Shown: piece by piece, positions 1 to 6,876 of the stretch
Layout: each line of letters begins with the position of its first letter
Numbering within the stretch: position 1 is the stretch's first letter
DNA from: an uncultured Clostridia bacterium
Lineage (GTDB): Bacteria; Bacillota; Clostridia; Christensenellales; Aristaeellaceae
DNA length: 19,485 bases
Assembly: GCA_937874275.1 (NCBI GenBank)
Contig: CALNAU010000102.1
Location: forward strand, 1 to 19,485
Direction: 5' to 3'
Notes under the pieces: generated by a model
What the model was told of the DNA's origin: nothing
Seen by the model: the letters and a program-made list of their open reading frames with translations, nothing else
Databases searched by the model: none
Position numbers and translations under genes: made by a program

Positions 1-65
1 ACGTACAGGGCCAGCGTCTTCAGGTTCTTTGCCTTGGCCCGGTGAAATGCTTCTGTTCGATTCAT
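1..65 (-). CDS. N-terminus of an unidentified gene, cut by the left edge
   Basis: The reverse strand opens with ATG at 65 and stays open to the edge, giving MNRTEAFHRAKAKNLKTLAL plus about two more residues. A good ribosome site (AGAAGGGAG) lies 6 bases upstream. A candidate −10 and an Fnr-type box sit further upstream at 111-152, so the gene has its own promoter downstream of the fprA terminator. Twenty-two basic, helix-prone residues are too few to name a family. The promoter suggests a role in the anaerobic or O2/NO response. That it is a real gene start is likely; its function is unknown. Confidence 0.6.
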   Translation of the reverse strand, partial: MNRTEAFHRAKAKNLKTLALY

Positions 66-110
66 GATGGTTCTCCCTTCTCAGCGGGGGCTATGCTCCC
101 TTGTGACCTT

Positions 111-152
111 ATGATAGAACAGGCTGCGCCAAAAAATATTGATTCGCATCAT
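111..152 (-). promoter_or_regulatory. Fnr-type box and −10 element of the left-edge gene
   Basis: Read on the minus strand, 152-139 is ATGATGCGAATCAA. It matches the Fnr consensus TTGATnnnnATCAA at nine of ten fixed positions. It is followed after 22 bases by TATCAT (116-111), a plausible −10, and there is no good −35. With TATCAT at −12 to −7, the box is centred at −41.5, the standard class II activator position. Such a weak −35 with a box at −41.5 is typical of Crp/Fnr-activated promoters. Confidence 0.62.
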
Positions 153-176
153 TATTATCACAGTTTGCGGGCAGCA

Positions 177-207
177 CAAAGGCCGCAGCATTGCGCGGCG
201 GCCTTTG
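177..207 (-). terminator. Rho-independent terminator of fprA
   Basis: A perfect 10-bp inverted repeat (177-186 with 198-207, arms CAAAGGCCGC and its complement) encloses an 11-base loop. On the minus strand the second arm ends in GGCCTTTG. It lies 30 bases past the fprA stop. The T-run is short, so termination may be partial. Confidence 0.65.
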
Positions 208-237
208 TTGGTTAACTTACAATATCGGGCTGTTGCC

Positions 238-1437
238 TTACTCGGCAACACCGCCAAGCAGGGCCTTGGCGACCTCCTTGGCCAGGTCCAGGTCCTCGGG
301 GCGCGGGTTCCAGCTGCAGCGGATTTCGGGCTCCACCACGTCAAAGCCGGCCTCCGTCAACTCTTTGCGCAGCACCTTGGTGCACTCGCCGCTCCAGCCG
401 TAGCAGCCGAACACGGCGGCTTTCTTGTTTTTAAACTTCAGCTCCTTGAGGAACTCCAGCCAGCCGCTTACCGAGGACAGAATGCCCTGGTGCACCGTGG
501 GCGAGCCCACCGCGATGGCCTTGGATTTGAACACCTGGGTCATGATGTCGTTCTTGTCGGTCTTTGAGATGTTATACAGCTTGACCTTGGTATCGGGCGA
601 CAGCAGCGACAGCTCGCGCACGATGCGGTGGGCCAGCTTTTCGGTGCCCTCCCACATGGTGTCGTAAATGACCGTCACCTGGTCCTCCTGATAGTTCTGG
701 CTCCACTTGTAGTAGGCTTCCACAATCTGGGTGGGGTTTTCCCGCCAGATGATGCCGTGGCTGGTGGCGATGATGTCGATGGGCAGGTTGAGGGCCAGCA
801 CCTCCTCCACCTTCTTTTTGACCAGGGGCGAGAAGGGGTTGAGGATGTTGGCGTAGTACTTCATCGCCTCTTCCCACAGGACGCACTGGTCGGCCTTGTC
901 GTTGAATAGCTCTTCCACCGCGAAGTGCTGCCCAAAGGCATCGTTGGAGAACAGGATGTTGTCCTCCGTCAGGTAGGTGGCCATGCTGTCGGGCCAATGC
1001 AGCATGCGCATCTCCACAAACACCAGCTTTTTGCCATTGCCAATGTCCAGGCTGTCGCCGGTCTTGACGACGTTGAAGTTCCACTCCGGGTGATGGTACT
1101 GCCCCACCAGCGATTTGACGGCGTTGGCCGTGCAGTAGATGGGCGTATCCGGTATCAGCGCCATCAGCTGGGGCAGCGAGCCGCTGTGATCCACCTCGCC
1201 ATGGTTGATGACGATGTAGTCAATCTTGTTCAGGTCGATTTCCGAGCGCAGGTTGTCCACAAACTCGGTGGAATGGGGCTTCCACACCGTGTCGATGAGC
1301 ACGGTCTTCTCTTCCTCAATCAGGTAGGCGTTCTGGCTGGAGCCATGGTTGACCGAATAGTCCGCGCCGTGAAACTGCTGCAATTCCCAGTCAATCTTGC
1401 CCACCCAGGATACGTTGTTCTTGATATGCTTGCGCAT
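238..1437 (-). CDS. fprA: Flavodiiron protein (A-type flavoprotein), O2/NO reductase
   Basis: This 399-residue protein is a cytoplasmic flavodiiron enzyme that reduces O2 to water and/or NO to N2O, protecting anaerobes. The N-terminal metallo-beta-lactamase-like domain (about 1-250) carries the full diiron ligand set: H79, E81 and D83 (in NHGEVDHSG), H147, D166 and H227. Residues about 253-399 form the flavodoxin domain that binds FMN. Length and ligand spacing match the family. The start has an AAGGAGGA ribosome site 8 bases upstream. No rubredoxin domain is fused, so electrons must come from a separate rubredoxin or reductase. An Fnr-type box and −10 lie upstream, and the Fnr-like regulator gene sits directly upstream on the same strand. 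O2 versus NO preference cannot be read from the sequence. Confidence 0.95.
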   Translation of the reverse strand: MRKHIKNNVSWVGKIDWELQQFHGADYSVNHGSSQNAYLIEEEKTVLIDTVWKPHSTEFVDNLRSEIDLNKIDYIVINHGEVDHSGSLPQLMALIPDTPIYCTANAVKSLVGQYHHPEWNFNVVKTGDSLDIGNGKKLVFVEMRMLHWPDSMATYLTEDNILFSNDAFGQHFAVEELFNDKADQCVLWEEAMKYYANILNPFSPLVKKKVEEVLALNLPIDIIATSHGIIWRENPTQIVEAYYKWSQNYQEDQVTVIYDTMWEGTEKLAHRIVRELSLLSPDTKVKLYNISKTDKNDIMTQVFKSKAIAVGSPTVHQGILSSVSGWLEFLKELKFKNKKAAVFGCYGWSGECTKVLRKELTEAGFDVVEPEIRCSWNPRPEDLDLAKEVAKALLGGVAE

Positions 1438-1467
1438 GATGTGTTCCTCCTTGCCGTTGATATGTCC

Positions 1468-1510
1468 ACTATACCGTGTTCAGATTGCGACTAAATATGA
1501 TTCACATCAA
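1468..1510 (-). promoter_or_regulatory. Fnr-type box and −10 element of the fprA promoter
   Basis: On the minus strand 1510-1497 reads TTGATGTGAATCAT, nine of ten fixed positions of TTGATnnnnATCAA. After 23 bases comes TATAGT (1473-1468), a good −10, with no recognisable −35. The box centre falls at about −42.5, close to the class II position of −41.5. The fprA start codon follows 30 bases after the −10. Activation by the adjacent Fnr-like protein is inferred. Confidence 0.68.
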
Positions 1511-1519
1511 TATTTGATG
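1505..1519. repeat. Perfect 15-base palindrome overlapping the fprA Fnr box
   Basis: The sequence CATCAA-TAT-TTGATG is a perfect inverted repeat with a 3-base centre. It shares one TTGATG arm with the fprA Fnr-type box at 1497-1510. It could be a second regulator site, or a small hairpin past the stop of the regulator gene at 1527. The arms are AT-rich and no T-run follows, so it is a poor terminator. Confidence 0.5.
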
Positions 1520-1526
1520 ATTTATT

Positions 1527-2234
1527 TCACGCCGAAGCCTCGAACACCGCCCGCAGGCCGTCCGCGTCCAGCAGGCGGATGACCCGATGTCCCTCCAGCG
1601 CCACCATGCCCTCGCGCTCCAGCTCCTTGAGCTTGCGGCTGATGGTCTCCGCGCGCAGGTTGATGGAGGCGGAGATGGTTTCCCGGTCGATGCGGATGAC
1701 CTTGCCCCCGGCCTCGCCGCTAAGGTGCAGCAGAAAGCCCGCCAGACGCCCCTTGGCCTCGTTGAGGGAGAGTATCTCGTGCAGACGGCTCACGCGGGAA
1801 TATTTGGCGCCCAGCTCCTCCAGCATGCGGATGCCGACGGTCGGGTCCTTCATGATGAGGGCCTCGATGTCGCGCTTGTGAATCTCGCAAAAACTGGCCG
1901 CCTCCAGCGCGATGGCGTTCACCTGCTGGCGCTGGCCGGAAAACAGGCGTTGCTCACCGTAGATATCCCCCGGGCCGATGATATCCAGCACATATTCCTT
2001 GCCCTCGGCGGAATAGTGGTTAAGCTTGAGTTTGCCCCGGTGAATCACCAGAATGCGGTCCGCCGGGTCCCCCTCGCGAAATACCATGGTGCCCGCCGTC
2101 ACGTGGCGGTGTCCGGCGGCCTGCACCAGCTGGCGCTGCTCCTCCGCGGAGAGCGACTGGAAGATGTTAATCCGGGCGGTGCACAGCCCGGCGCAATCCT
2201 CGCCCTGGTGTTTGCTGCAGACTGATTCGCTCAT
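1527..2234 (-). CDS. Crp/Fnr-family transcriptional regulator, Fnr-type reader
   Basis: From the ATG at 2234 the protein has 235 residues. Residues about 24-130 form the cyclic-nucleotide-binding-like sensor domain (VFREGDPAD near 51-59, GPGDIYGEQRLFSG at 87-100). Residues about 157-222 form the winged helix. The recognition helix has E196-T-I-S199-R200, the same ETISR string as E. coli Fnr E209-S212-R213, which reads TTGAT half-sites. N-terminal cysteines C6, C14 and C18 plus C116 could hold an iron-sulfur cluster, but the spacing differs from E. coli Fnr. A longer reading frame back to 2324 exists, but it covers the promoter at 2285-2313 and its extra residues look non-coding. Targets probably include fprA downstream. 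Ligand and sign of regulation are inferred. Confidence 0.88.
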   Translation of the reverse strand: MSESVCSKHQGEDCAGLCTARINIFQSLSAEEQRQLVQAAGHRHVTAGTMVFREGDPADRILVIHRGKLKLNHYSAEGKEYVLDIIGPGDIYGEQRLFSGQRQQVNAIALEAASFCEIHKRDIEALIMKDPTVGIRMLEELGAKYSRVSRLHEILSLNEAKGRLAGFLLHLSGEAGGKVIRIDRETISASINLRAETISRKLKELEREGMVALEGHRVIRLLDADGLRAVFEASA

Positions 2235-2284
2235 ACCCCATCCGTTCATCCGCCGCGGCGATACGGCGCGGCGCGCTTTTTGAC

Positions 2285-2313
2285 ATTGTACCCAAAGGCA
2301 ATCCCTCGCGCAA
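2285..2313 (-). promoter_or_regulatory. Sigma-A-type promoter of the Crp/Fnr gene
   Basis: On the minus strand TTGCGC (2313-2308) and TACAAT (2290-2285) are separated by exactly 17 bases. The start codon at 2234 is about 50 bases further on. No Fnr-type box was seen here, so the regulator does not obviously control itself. Confidence 0.65.
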
Positions 2314-2352
2314 CCCATTCGCAAAAGCGCGTTGTGGCCTTCTTTTCACCAT

Positions 2353-2380
2353 TTGCGATTTGGGTGATATGCGGTATACT
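2353..2380 (+). promoter_or_regulatory. Sigma-A-type promoter of the nahK operon
   Basis: TTGCGA (2353-2358), a 16-base spacer and TATACT (2375-2380) lie 60 bases before the nahK start. It is divergent from the Crp/Fnr promoter. The ribosome site TGAGGAGG (2426-2433) lies 7 bases before the ATG. Confidence 0.65.
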
Positions 2381-2440
2381 GAGAACCACAGCCGAGGCGC
2401 CGGCGGGCGGCCGGGGCACCACTTGTGAGGAGGTTTTTCC

Positions 2441-3514
2441 ATGCTGGAAAGCTGTTCATTCTTCCGTTTCATCGGCACGCCGATTTCCTGTGAACGCTAC
2501 GGCAACGGCCACATCAATGTGACCTATCTGGTGCGAACCGACGCCGGGCGCGACTATATCATGCAGAAAATCAACCACAAGGTGTTCCGCGACGTGCCGG
2601 CGCTGATGCGCAACATCCACGCGGTGACCAGCTTTCTGCGCATCAGGGAGCCGGAGCCCCGCCGGGTGCTCACGCTGATTGAGACCACGGAAGGGGCCGT
2701 GTACCACCGGGACGCGCAGGGCGATTACTGGCGCGCGTATGACTTCATCACCGACAGCATTTGCCTGGACAAGCCCGAGGTGCTCGAGGACTTTTATCAG
2801 AGCGCGGTGGCCTTTGGCGGGTTTCAAAACCAGCTGGCCGACTTCCCCGCCGACACGCTGAACGAGACCATCCCCCACTTTCACGATACACCCGACCGCT
2901 ACCGGAAACTGCGCGCGGCCATCCAGGCCGACAACCACGGGCGCGCGGGCGAGGTGCAGGAGGAAATTACCTTTGCCCTGGCGCGCGAGCAGGAGGCGGC
3001 CACCATGATGGACATGCTGCGCGCGGGCACCTTGCCGCTGCGCGTCACGCATAACGATACCAAGCTCAACAACGTGATGCTGGATAAGAACACGCGCACG
3101 GCGCTGTGTGTCATCGACCTGGACACCGTGATGCCCGGCCTGGCCGGCAACGACTTTGGCGACTCCATCCGCTTTGGGGCATCTACCGCGGCGGAGGACG
3201 AGCGCGACCTGTCTTTGGTCACCATGTCGCTGCCAGCCTACGAGGTGTATGTGAAGGGCTTTTTGTCCGCCTGCGGCGAGCGGCTGACCGCGTCCGAAAT
3301 CGACACGCTGCCCATGGGCGCCAAGCTGATGACGCTGGAGTGCGGCGTGCGCTTCCTCACCGATTACCTCAGCGGCGATACTTATTTCGCCACCCACCGC
3401 CCCGGCCACAACCTGGACCGCTGCCGCACCCAGTTTAGGCTGGTGGCCGATATGGAGCACAAGTGGCAGCAGATGAATGACATCGTGACGAAGTACCGCC
3501 GAGACGCGAAGTAA
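2441..3514 (+). CDS. nahK: N-acetylhexosamine 1-kinase homologue (APH-fold sugar kinase)
   Basis: This 357-residue protein resembles Bifidobacterium NahK throughout, judged from memory. NahK phosphorylates GlcNAc or GalNAc at C1 in the lacto-N-biose pathway. Seen here: the N-terminal nucleotide-loop region YGNGHINVTYL (20-30); QKINHKVF (42-49) followed by LMRNI (55-59); NETIPHFHDTPDR (141-153); the catalytic loop THNDTKLNN (203-211) with D206; the metal-binding DLD (226-228); and DFGDSIRFGAS (238-248). It leads a three-gene plus-strand operon with its own promoter. The downstream neighbours are not the usual lacto-N-biose phosphorylase, epimerase or transporter genes. The substrate could therefore be another sugar or alcohol. 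Kinase family is certain, exact substrate less so. Confidence 0.85.
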   Translation: MLESCSFFRFIGTPISCERYGNGHINVTYLVRTDAGRDYIMQKINHKVFRDVPALMRNIHAVTSFLRIREPEPRRVLTLIETTEGAVYHRDAQGDYWRAYDFITDSICLDKPEVLEDFYQSAVAFGGFQNQLADFPADTLNETIPHFHDTPDRYRKLRAAIQADNHGRAGEVQEEITFALAREQEAATMMDMLRAGTLPLRVTHNDTKLNNVMLDKNTRTALCVIDLDTVMPGLAGNDFGDSIRFGASTAAEDERDLSLVTMSLPAYEVYVKGFLSACGERLTASEIDTLPMGAKLMTLECGVRFLTDYLSGDTYFATHRPGHNLDRCRTQFRLVADMEHKWQQMNDIVTKYRRDAK

Positions 3515-3535
3515 CGACCAATGAAAGGAAATACC

Positions 3536-3946
3536 ATGAAAAAGCCTGTATTGCTGGCCTATAACCTCAGCGAGGAACGCGCAAAGCAAATTGCCCCCCT
3601 GACCGAAAAACACGCCATCCGCCTGCGCCCCGTGCCCCAAGCCGAATATGGCCGCACGCTGGCCGACCTGGTGGCCGAGCAGAGCGCCGCGTATGAGCCC
3701 TACGCGGGCGAGGGGTTTGACAGCGAAATGCTGGTGCTGGCCCACTTCCCATCGACACTGATTAACCAGTTTCTGGATGCCTTCCGGCAGGCCGGGGTGC
3801 CCTCGGTGCGGCTGAAGGCCGTGCTGACCGACAACAACAGCCAATGGCACTCCGCCCACCTACATGGCGAACTGTCGCAGGAGGAGGCCTATTTCCGCGC
3901 CATGCGTCAGGAGGCACAGCGCCGGGAGCGGGAGGGACAGAAATGA
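3536..3946 (+). CDS. DUF3783 family protein, function unknown
   Basis: This 136-residue soluble protein has no signal peptide or membrane segment. Features that recall DUF3783 are the opening PVLLAYNLSEE, YGRTLADLV (38-46), EMLVLAHF (64-71), FLDAFRQAGVPSVRLKAVLT (79-98) and a C-terminal N-S-Q-W followed by LHGELSQEE. The tail (about 114-136) is charged and helical. I chose the ATG at 3536, preceded by GAAAGGA, over the in-frame ATG at 3521 that precedes this ribosome site. It starts 21 bases after nahK, and its stop overlaps the next start in ATGA, so the three genes are probably co-translated. No biochemical role is known to me for this family. Confidence 0.8.
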   Translation: MKKPVLLAYNLSEERAKQIAPLTEKHAIRLRPVPQAEYGRTLADLVAEQSAAYEPYAGEGFDSEMLVLAHFPSTLINQFLDAFRQAGVPSVRLKAVLTDNNSQWHSAHLHGELSQEEAYFRAMRQEAQRREREGQK

Positions 3947-5022
3947 CCCGCCGCCTGCTGGCGCTGCTGGCAGCCCTTTTGCTGGCGCTGGGCAACACAC
4001 CTGCGCTGGCCGCAGACGCGGGCGTCATCCCCCTGCGCACGGTGGATGACCTGTTGGCCATTGCCAACAACCCGGCCGGGCACTACCGGCTGGAGAATGA
4101 TATCGACATGAAGGGCGTGCGGTGGCAGCCCCTTGCCTTCAGCGGCACGCTGGAGGGCGGCAACCACGTGTTGTACAACCTGTCCATCGACACCATGGGC
4201 GCCGGCCGCGCCCAGACGGTGGACGGCAACCACAAGAAGTACGACACCGGCCTGGCCGGGCTGTTCTCCGTGGTGCGGGACGCGCAAATCCGCGACCTGC
4301 ACCTGCTGGGCGTACAGGTGATGGTAACGGATGAGGGCAGCTGCTTTGCCGCGGGGCTGGCCGGCTTTGCCGAGAACACCACCATCACCGGGTGCAGCGT
4401 GCTGGGCCGCGTCCACCTGACGCAGAAGGGCCGTATCGGCGGCGTGGCGGGCCTGGTGGGCTTTGGCTACGGCCAGTTTGACAACAACAGCGCCGATGTG
4501 GAGCTGGTGTTTGTGGATGACAACCGCAAGACCAAGTGCGAGGAATTCTTAGGCGCCATCCTGGCCTGCGGTTATGGCGATGTGCGGGATAACCGGGTCA
4601 AGCTGTCCGGCTACGCCTCGGTGCACGGCTATGTACACAACGGCGGGCTGGTGGGCATGTACCATGTGCACGTCAAACAGGATGAGGCGCGCGAGGGCTA
4701 TGTGACCGGCAACCGCGTGGAGGCGGTCATCCGCTTTTTTGAGCATGTGGCGGGCGATCGGCGCGCCTACTGCAAGCCCTTTGTCGGCGAAAAACTCAAC
4801 CGCCCCGTGCAGATTGAGGACAACGAAGAAATATCGTTTGAAAAAATAGAGAGTAAAAAATACAAGGTGAACTTGCTGCCCGAGGTGCACGAGAACCCGG
4901 ACTACATCACCGCCACCGTGCAACCCACCGATATCGCCTTTGGCTATACCATGCACACCTGCACCCAGTGCAAGCATACCTACATCACGGATTATGTGGC
5001 GCCCAAGGGAAGCGCGACCTAA
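3943..5022 (+). CDS. Secreted GLUG-type beta-helix protein with C-terminal CxxC
   Basis: The 359-residue protein begins with a clear Sec signal peptide: MTRR, a Leu/Ala-rich core (5-16) and likely cleavage near ALA-A (21-24). About 100-245 hold loosely repeated glycine-rich units (GLAGLFSVV, GLAGFAENTTI, GVAGLVGFGYG, NGGLVGMYHVH), as in GLUG-motif surface proteins with a beta-helix. The C-terminus (335-351, YTMHTCTQCKHTYITDYV) resembles the Cys-x-x-Cys end repeats of many clostridial surface proteins. There is no LPxTG motif or membrane anchor, so it may be released or loosely attached. The start overlaps the previous gene by 4 bases. Codons near 4825-4862 are far more AT-rich than the rest. 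The ligand or partner is unknown. Confidence 0.75.
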   Translation: MTRRLLALLAALLLALGNTPALAADAGVIPLRTVDDLLAIANNPAGHYRLENDIDMKGVRWQPLAFSGTLEGGNHVLYNLSIDTMGAGRAQTVDGNHKKYDTGLAGLFSVVRDAQIRDLHLLGVQVMVTDEGSCFAAGLAGFAENTTITGCSVLGRVHLTQKGRIGGVAGLVGFGYGQFDNNSADVELVFVDDNRKTKCEEFLGAILACGYGDVRDNRVKLSGYASVHGYVHNGGLVGMYHVHVKQDEAREGYVTGNRVEAVIRFFEHVAGDRRAYCKPFVGEKLNRPVQIEDNEEISFEKIESKKYKVNLLPEVHENPDYITATVQPTDIAFGYTMHTCTQCKHTYITDYVAPKGSAT

Positions 5023-5037
5023 GAAAAAAACTCCATA

Positions 5038-5071
5038 CAACAAAAGGCTGCCGCAAGGCAGCCTTTTGTTG
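5038..5071. terminator. Strong bidirectional terminator between convergent operons
   Basis: A perfect 15-bp stem (5038-5052 with 5057-5071) is capped by a GCAA tetraloop. Each strand has A-rich flank before and CCTTTTGTTG after, so it can end the nahK operon on the plus strand and the rph-rdgB operon on the minus strand. It lies 15 and 12 bases from the two stops. Confidence 0.9.
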
Positions 5072-5083
5072 CGAATAGCGATA

Positions 5084-5554
5084 TCAAACGCTGAGCAGTT
5101 CGGCCACTACCACCCCATCTGCCCGTATATCCAGCATCGCGTACCGCCCATCGTGCAGCGCGCCGGGGTTGAGCATCAATACGCCGTGGTGCCATTCCAC
5201 CACCGGCTGGTGGGTGTGGCCAAAGCAAACCACCCGGGCATCCAATTCCCGGGCGCGCCAGTTGAGCGTCTCCAGGCTGCGCTTCACGTGGTAACCGTTG
5301 CCGTGGGCCAGTAGCACCTCCACGCCGCCGACGCGGGCCGTCAGCTCGGCCGCCACATCGGGCGGCGCGGTGAAATCGCAGTTGCCGCGCACCGCGTAGA
5401 AGGCAGGGCACCAGGCACGGTAGGGCATAATGTCCGACAGCCCGTCGCCGCAGTACAGCAGGGCGTCGGGCTTGCCCTCGCGCTCCAGGCGCTCCATCAG
5501 CGCCTGCAGGGTGCGGGTGGCGCCATGGCTGTCGCTGAGTACCAGCGCCTTCAT
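5084..5554 (-). CDS. YfcE/MJ0936-type calcineurin-like phosphodiesterase
   Basis: This 156-residue metallophosphoesterase carries the complete metal-binding set: D8 and H10 (SDSHG), D37 (CGDG), N58 (GNCD), H84 (AHGN) and the pair H113/H115 (GHTH). It is the usual size for the small YfcE/MJ0936 group, which hydrolyses phosphodiesters in vitro and whose physiological substrate is unclear. Its ATG overlaps the stop of the upstream RNase PH/RdgB gene (ATGA at 5551-5554), so translation is probably coupled. The neighbouring order rph, rdgB, yfcE-like is common in Firmicutes. Confidence 0.9.
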   Translation of the reverse strand: MKALVLSDSHGATRTLQALMERLEREGKPDALLYCGDGLSDIMPYRAWCPAFYAVRGNCDFTAPPDVAAELTARVGGVEVLLAHGNGYHVKRSLETLNWRARELDARVVCFGHTHQPVVEWHHGVLMLNPGALHDGRYAMLDIRADGVVVAELLSV

Positions 5555-6858
5555 CCCAGCGCCTCCAGCAGCTTTTGCATGGCGCGGGCGCGGTGGCTGA
5601 CCTGCGCCTTCTCCTCATCGGTCATTTCGGCGAAGGTTTTGCCGTTCTCATACTCAAAGTACGGGTCGTAGCCAAAGCCCTGCTGCCCGCGCGGCTCAAA
5701 CGTGACCACGCCGGGGCACACACCCTCAAACAGCCGCGACGGCAAGAAGGGCGAGGCCAGCGCGATGGCGCTGACAAACTGGGCCGTGCGCGGGGCGGGC
5801 ACATCCTGCAGCTTTTCCATCAGCAGGGCATTGTTGGCGGCATCATCGCCGTGCACGCCCGCGAACCGCGCGCTATGCACGCCGGGCGCGCCATCCAGCG
5901 CATCCACCATCAGGCCGCTGTCATCGGCCAGGGTAGCGTAACCGGTGGCATCGCGCACAGCCTGGGCCTTGAGCAAGGCGTTGTCGGCGAATGTGGCGCC
6001 GTTCTCCTCCACGTCGCCGTCAAACCCGGCCTCATGCATGGACAGCAGGCGGTAGCGGTCGCCCAGCATGGCGGTCAACTCCTTGATTTTGTGGGCGTTG
6101 TTGCTGGCGATGACCAGCGTCTGCTTTTGCCCGATGACGCGCGCCGCGTCCCCCAACGCCTGCGCCTGCATGGCAAACAGCTGCGCGATGCCGCCCTGCG
6201 CCAGGCTGAGCAATTGGCCCAGCTCGGCCAGGGAGAATGCGCGCTCCTCCCCTGTGCCCTGCAGTTCGATGAAACGGAACTGCTCGTTCATTACGATGTT
6301 CATGTCGGCATCCGCCATGCTGTCCTCGCGGTAGCACAGGTCCAGCATGGGCATGCCGGCCACCACGCCGCAGCTGACCGCGGCCACCTGGTGGGCGATG
6401 GGCGATTCCTTGAGGGCACCGCGCTGCATCAGTCCGTCCATCGCCTGGCACAGCGCCACAAAGCCGCCCGTGATGGCTGCGGTGCGGGTGCCGCCGTCGG
6501 CCTCCAGCACATCGCAGTCAATGGTGATGGTACGCGGGCCCAGGCGCGACAAATCCACCGCCTGGCGCAGCGCCCGGCCAATCAGGCGGCCAATCTCCAC
6601 GCCGCGGCCATCCTTTTTGACGCCGTCGCGCCGCTTGCGCGTGCCGGTGGAGGCCGGCAGCATGGCATACTCCGCCGTCAGCCAGCCCATGCCGCTGCCG
6701 CGCAGGAAAGGGGGCACGCCCTCCTCCACCGACGCGGTGCACAGCACGCGTGTACCGCCAAAGGCAATCAGGCAGCTGCCCGCCGCGGTGGAAATAAAGC
6801 CCGTCTGCATCTGTATCGCCCGCAGCGTATCGATCGCGCGGCCATCCAATCGTTTCAT
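5551..6858 (-). CDS. Fused RNase PH and RdgB/HAM1 (dITP/XTP pyrophosphatase)
   Basis: The 435-residue protein joins two enzymes. Residues about 1-240 are RNase PH, a phosphate-dependent 3'-5' exonuclease that trims tRNA 3' ends: GWLTAEYAMLPAST (58-71), R77, GRGVEIGRLIGRAL (85-98), TIDCDVLEADGGTRTAAITG (112-131) and EDSMADADMN (178-187). Residues about 246-435 are RdgB, which hydrolyses dITP and XTP to monophosphates: ASNNAHKIKEL (251-261), ENGATFADNALLKA (285-298), ADDSGL (311-316), APGVHSARFAG (324-334), GFGYDPYF (394-401) and SHRARA (421-426). All core motifs of both halves are present. I start at 6858, with AAAGGAGGA 8 bases upstream; the open frame extends to 7044 through non-coding sequence and yajC. 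Confidence 0.93.
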   Translation of the reverse strand: MKRLDGRAIDTLRAIQMQTGFISTAAGSCLIAFGGTRVLCTASVEEGVPPFLRGSGMGWLTAEYAMLPASTGTRKRRDGVKKDGRGVEIGRLIGRALRQAVDLSRLGPRTITIDCDVLEADGGTRTAAITGGFVALCQAMDGLMQRGALKESPIAHQVAAVSCGVVAGMPMLDLCYREDSMADADMNIVMNEQFRFIELQGTGEERAFSLAELGQLLSLAQGGIAQLFAMQAQALGDAARVIGQKQTLVIASNNAHKIKELTAMLGDRYRLLSMHEAGFDGDVEENGATFADNALLKAQAVRDATGYATLADDSGLMVDALDGAPGVHSARFAGVHGDDAANNALLMEKLQDVPAPRTAQFVSAIALASPFLPSRLFEGVCPGVVTFEPRGQQGFGYDPYFEYENGKTFAEMTDEEKAQVSHRARAMQKLLEALG

Positions 6859-6876
6859 TACCGGTTCCTCCTTTAA

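Noticed and set aside
2235..2324. Thirty extra N-terminal residues on the Crp/Fnr regulator
   Set aside because: This stretch contains the predicted −10 and the start of transcription, and the residues do not resemble the family N-terminus.
2456..3859. 467-codon open frame on the minus strand
   Set aside because: It is antisense to nahK and the DUF3783 gene, both of which have clear motifs, and its translation is rich in Ala, Gly, His, Gln and Val without any recognisable domain, as expected for the antisense of GC-rich codons.
5575..6876. 433-codon open frame on the plus strand
   Set aside because: It mirrors the RNase PH/RdgB fusion, whose two sets of conserved motifs leave no doubt about the coding strand.
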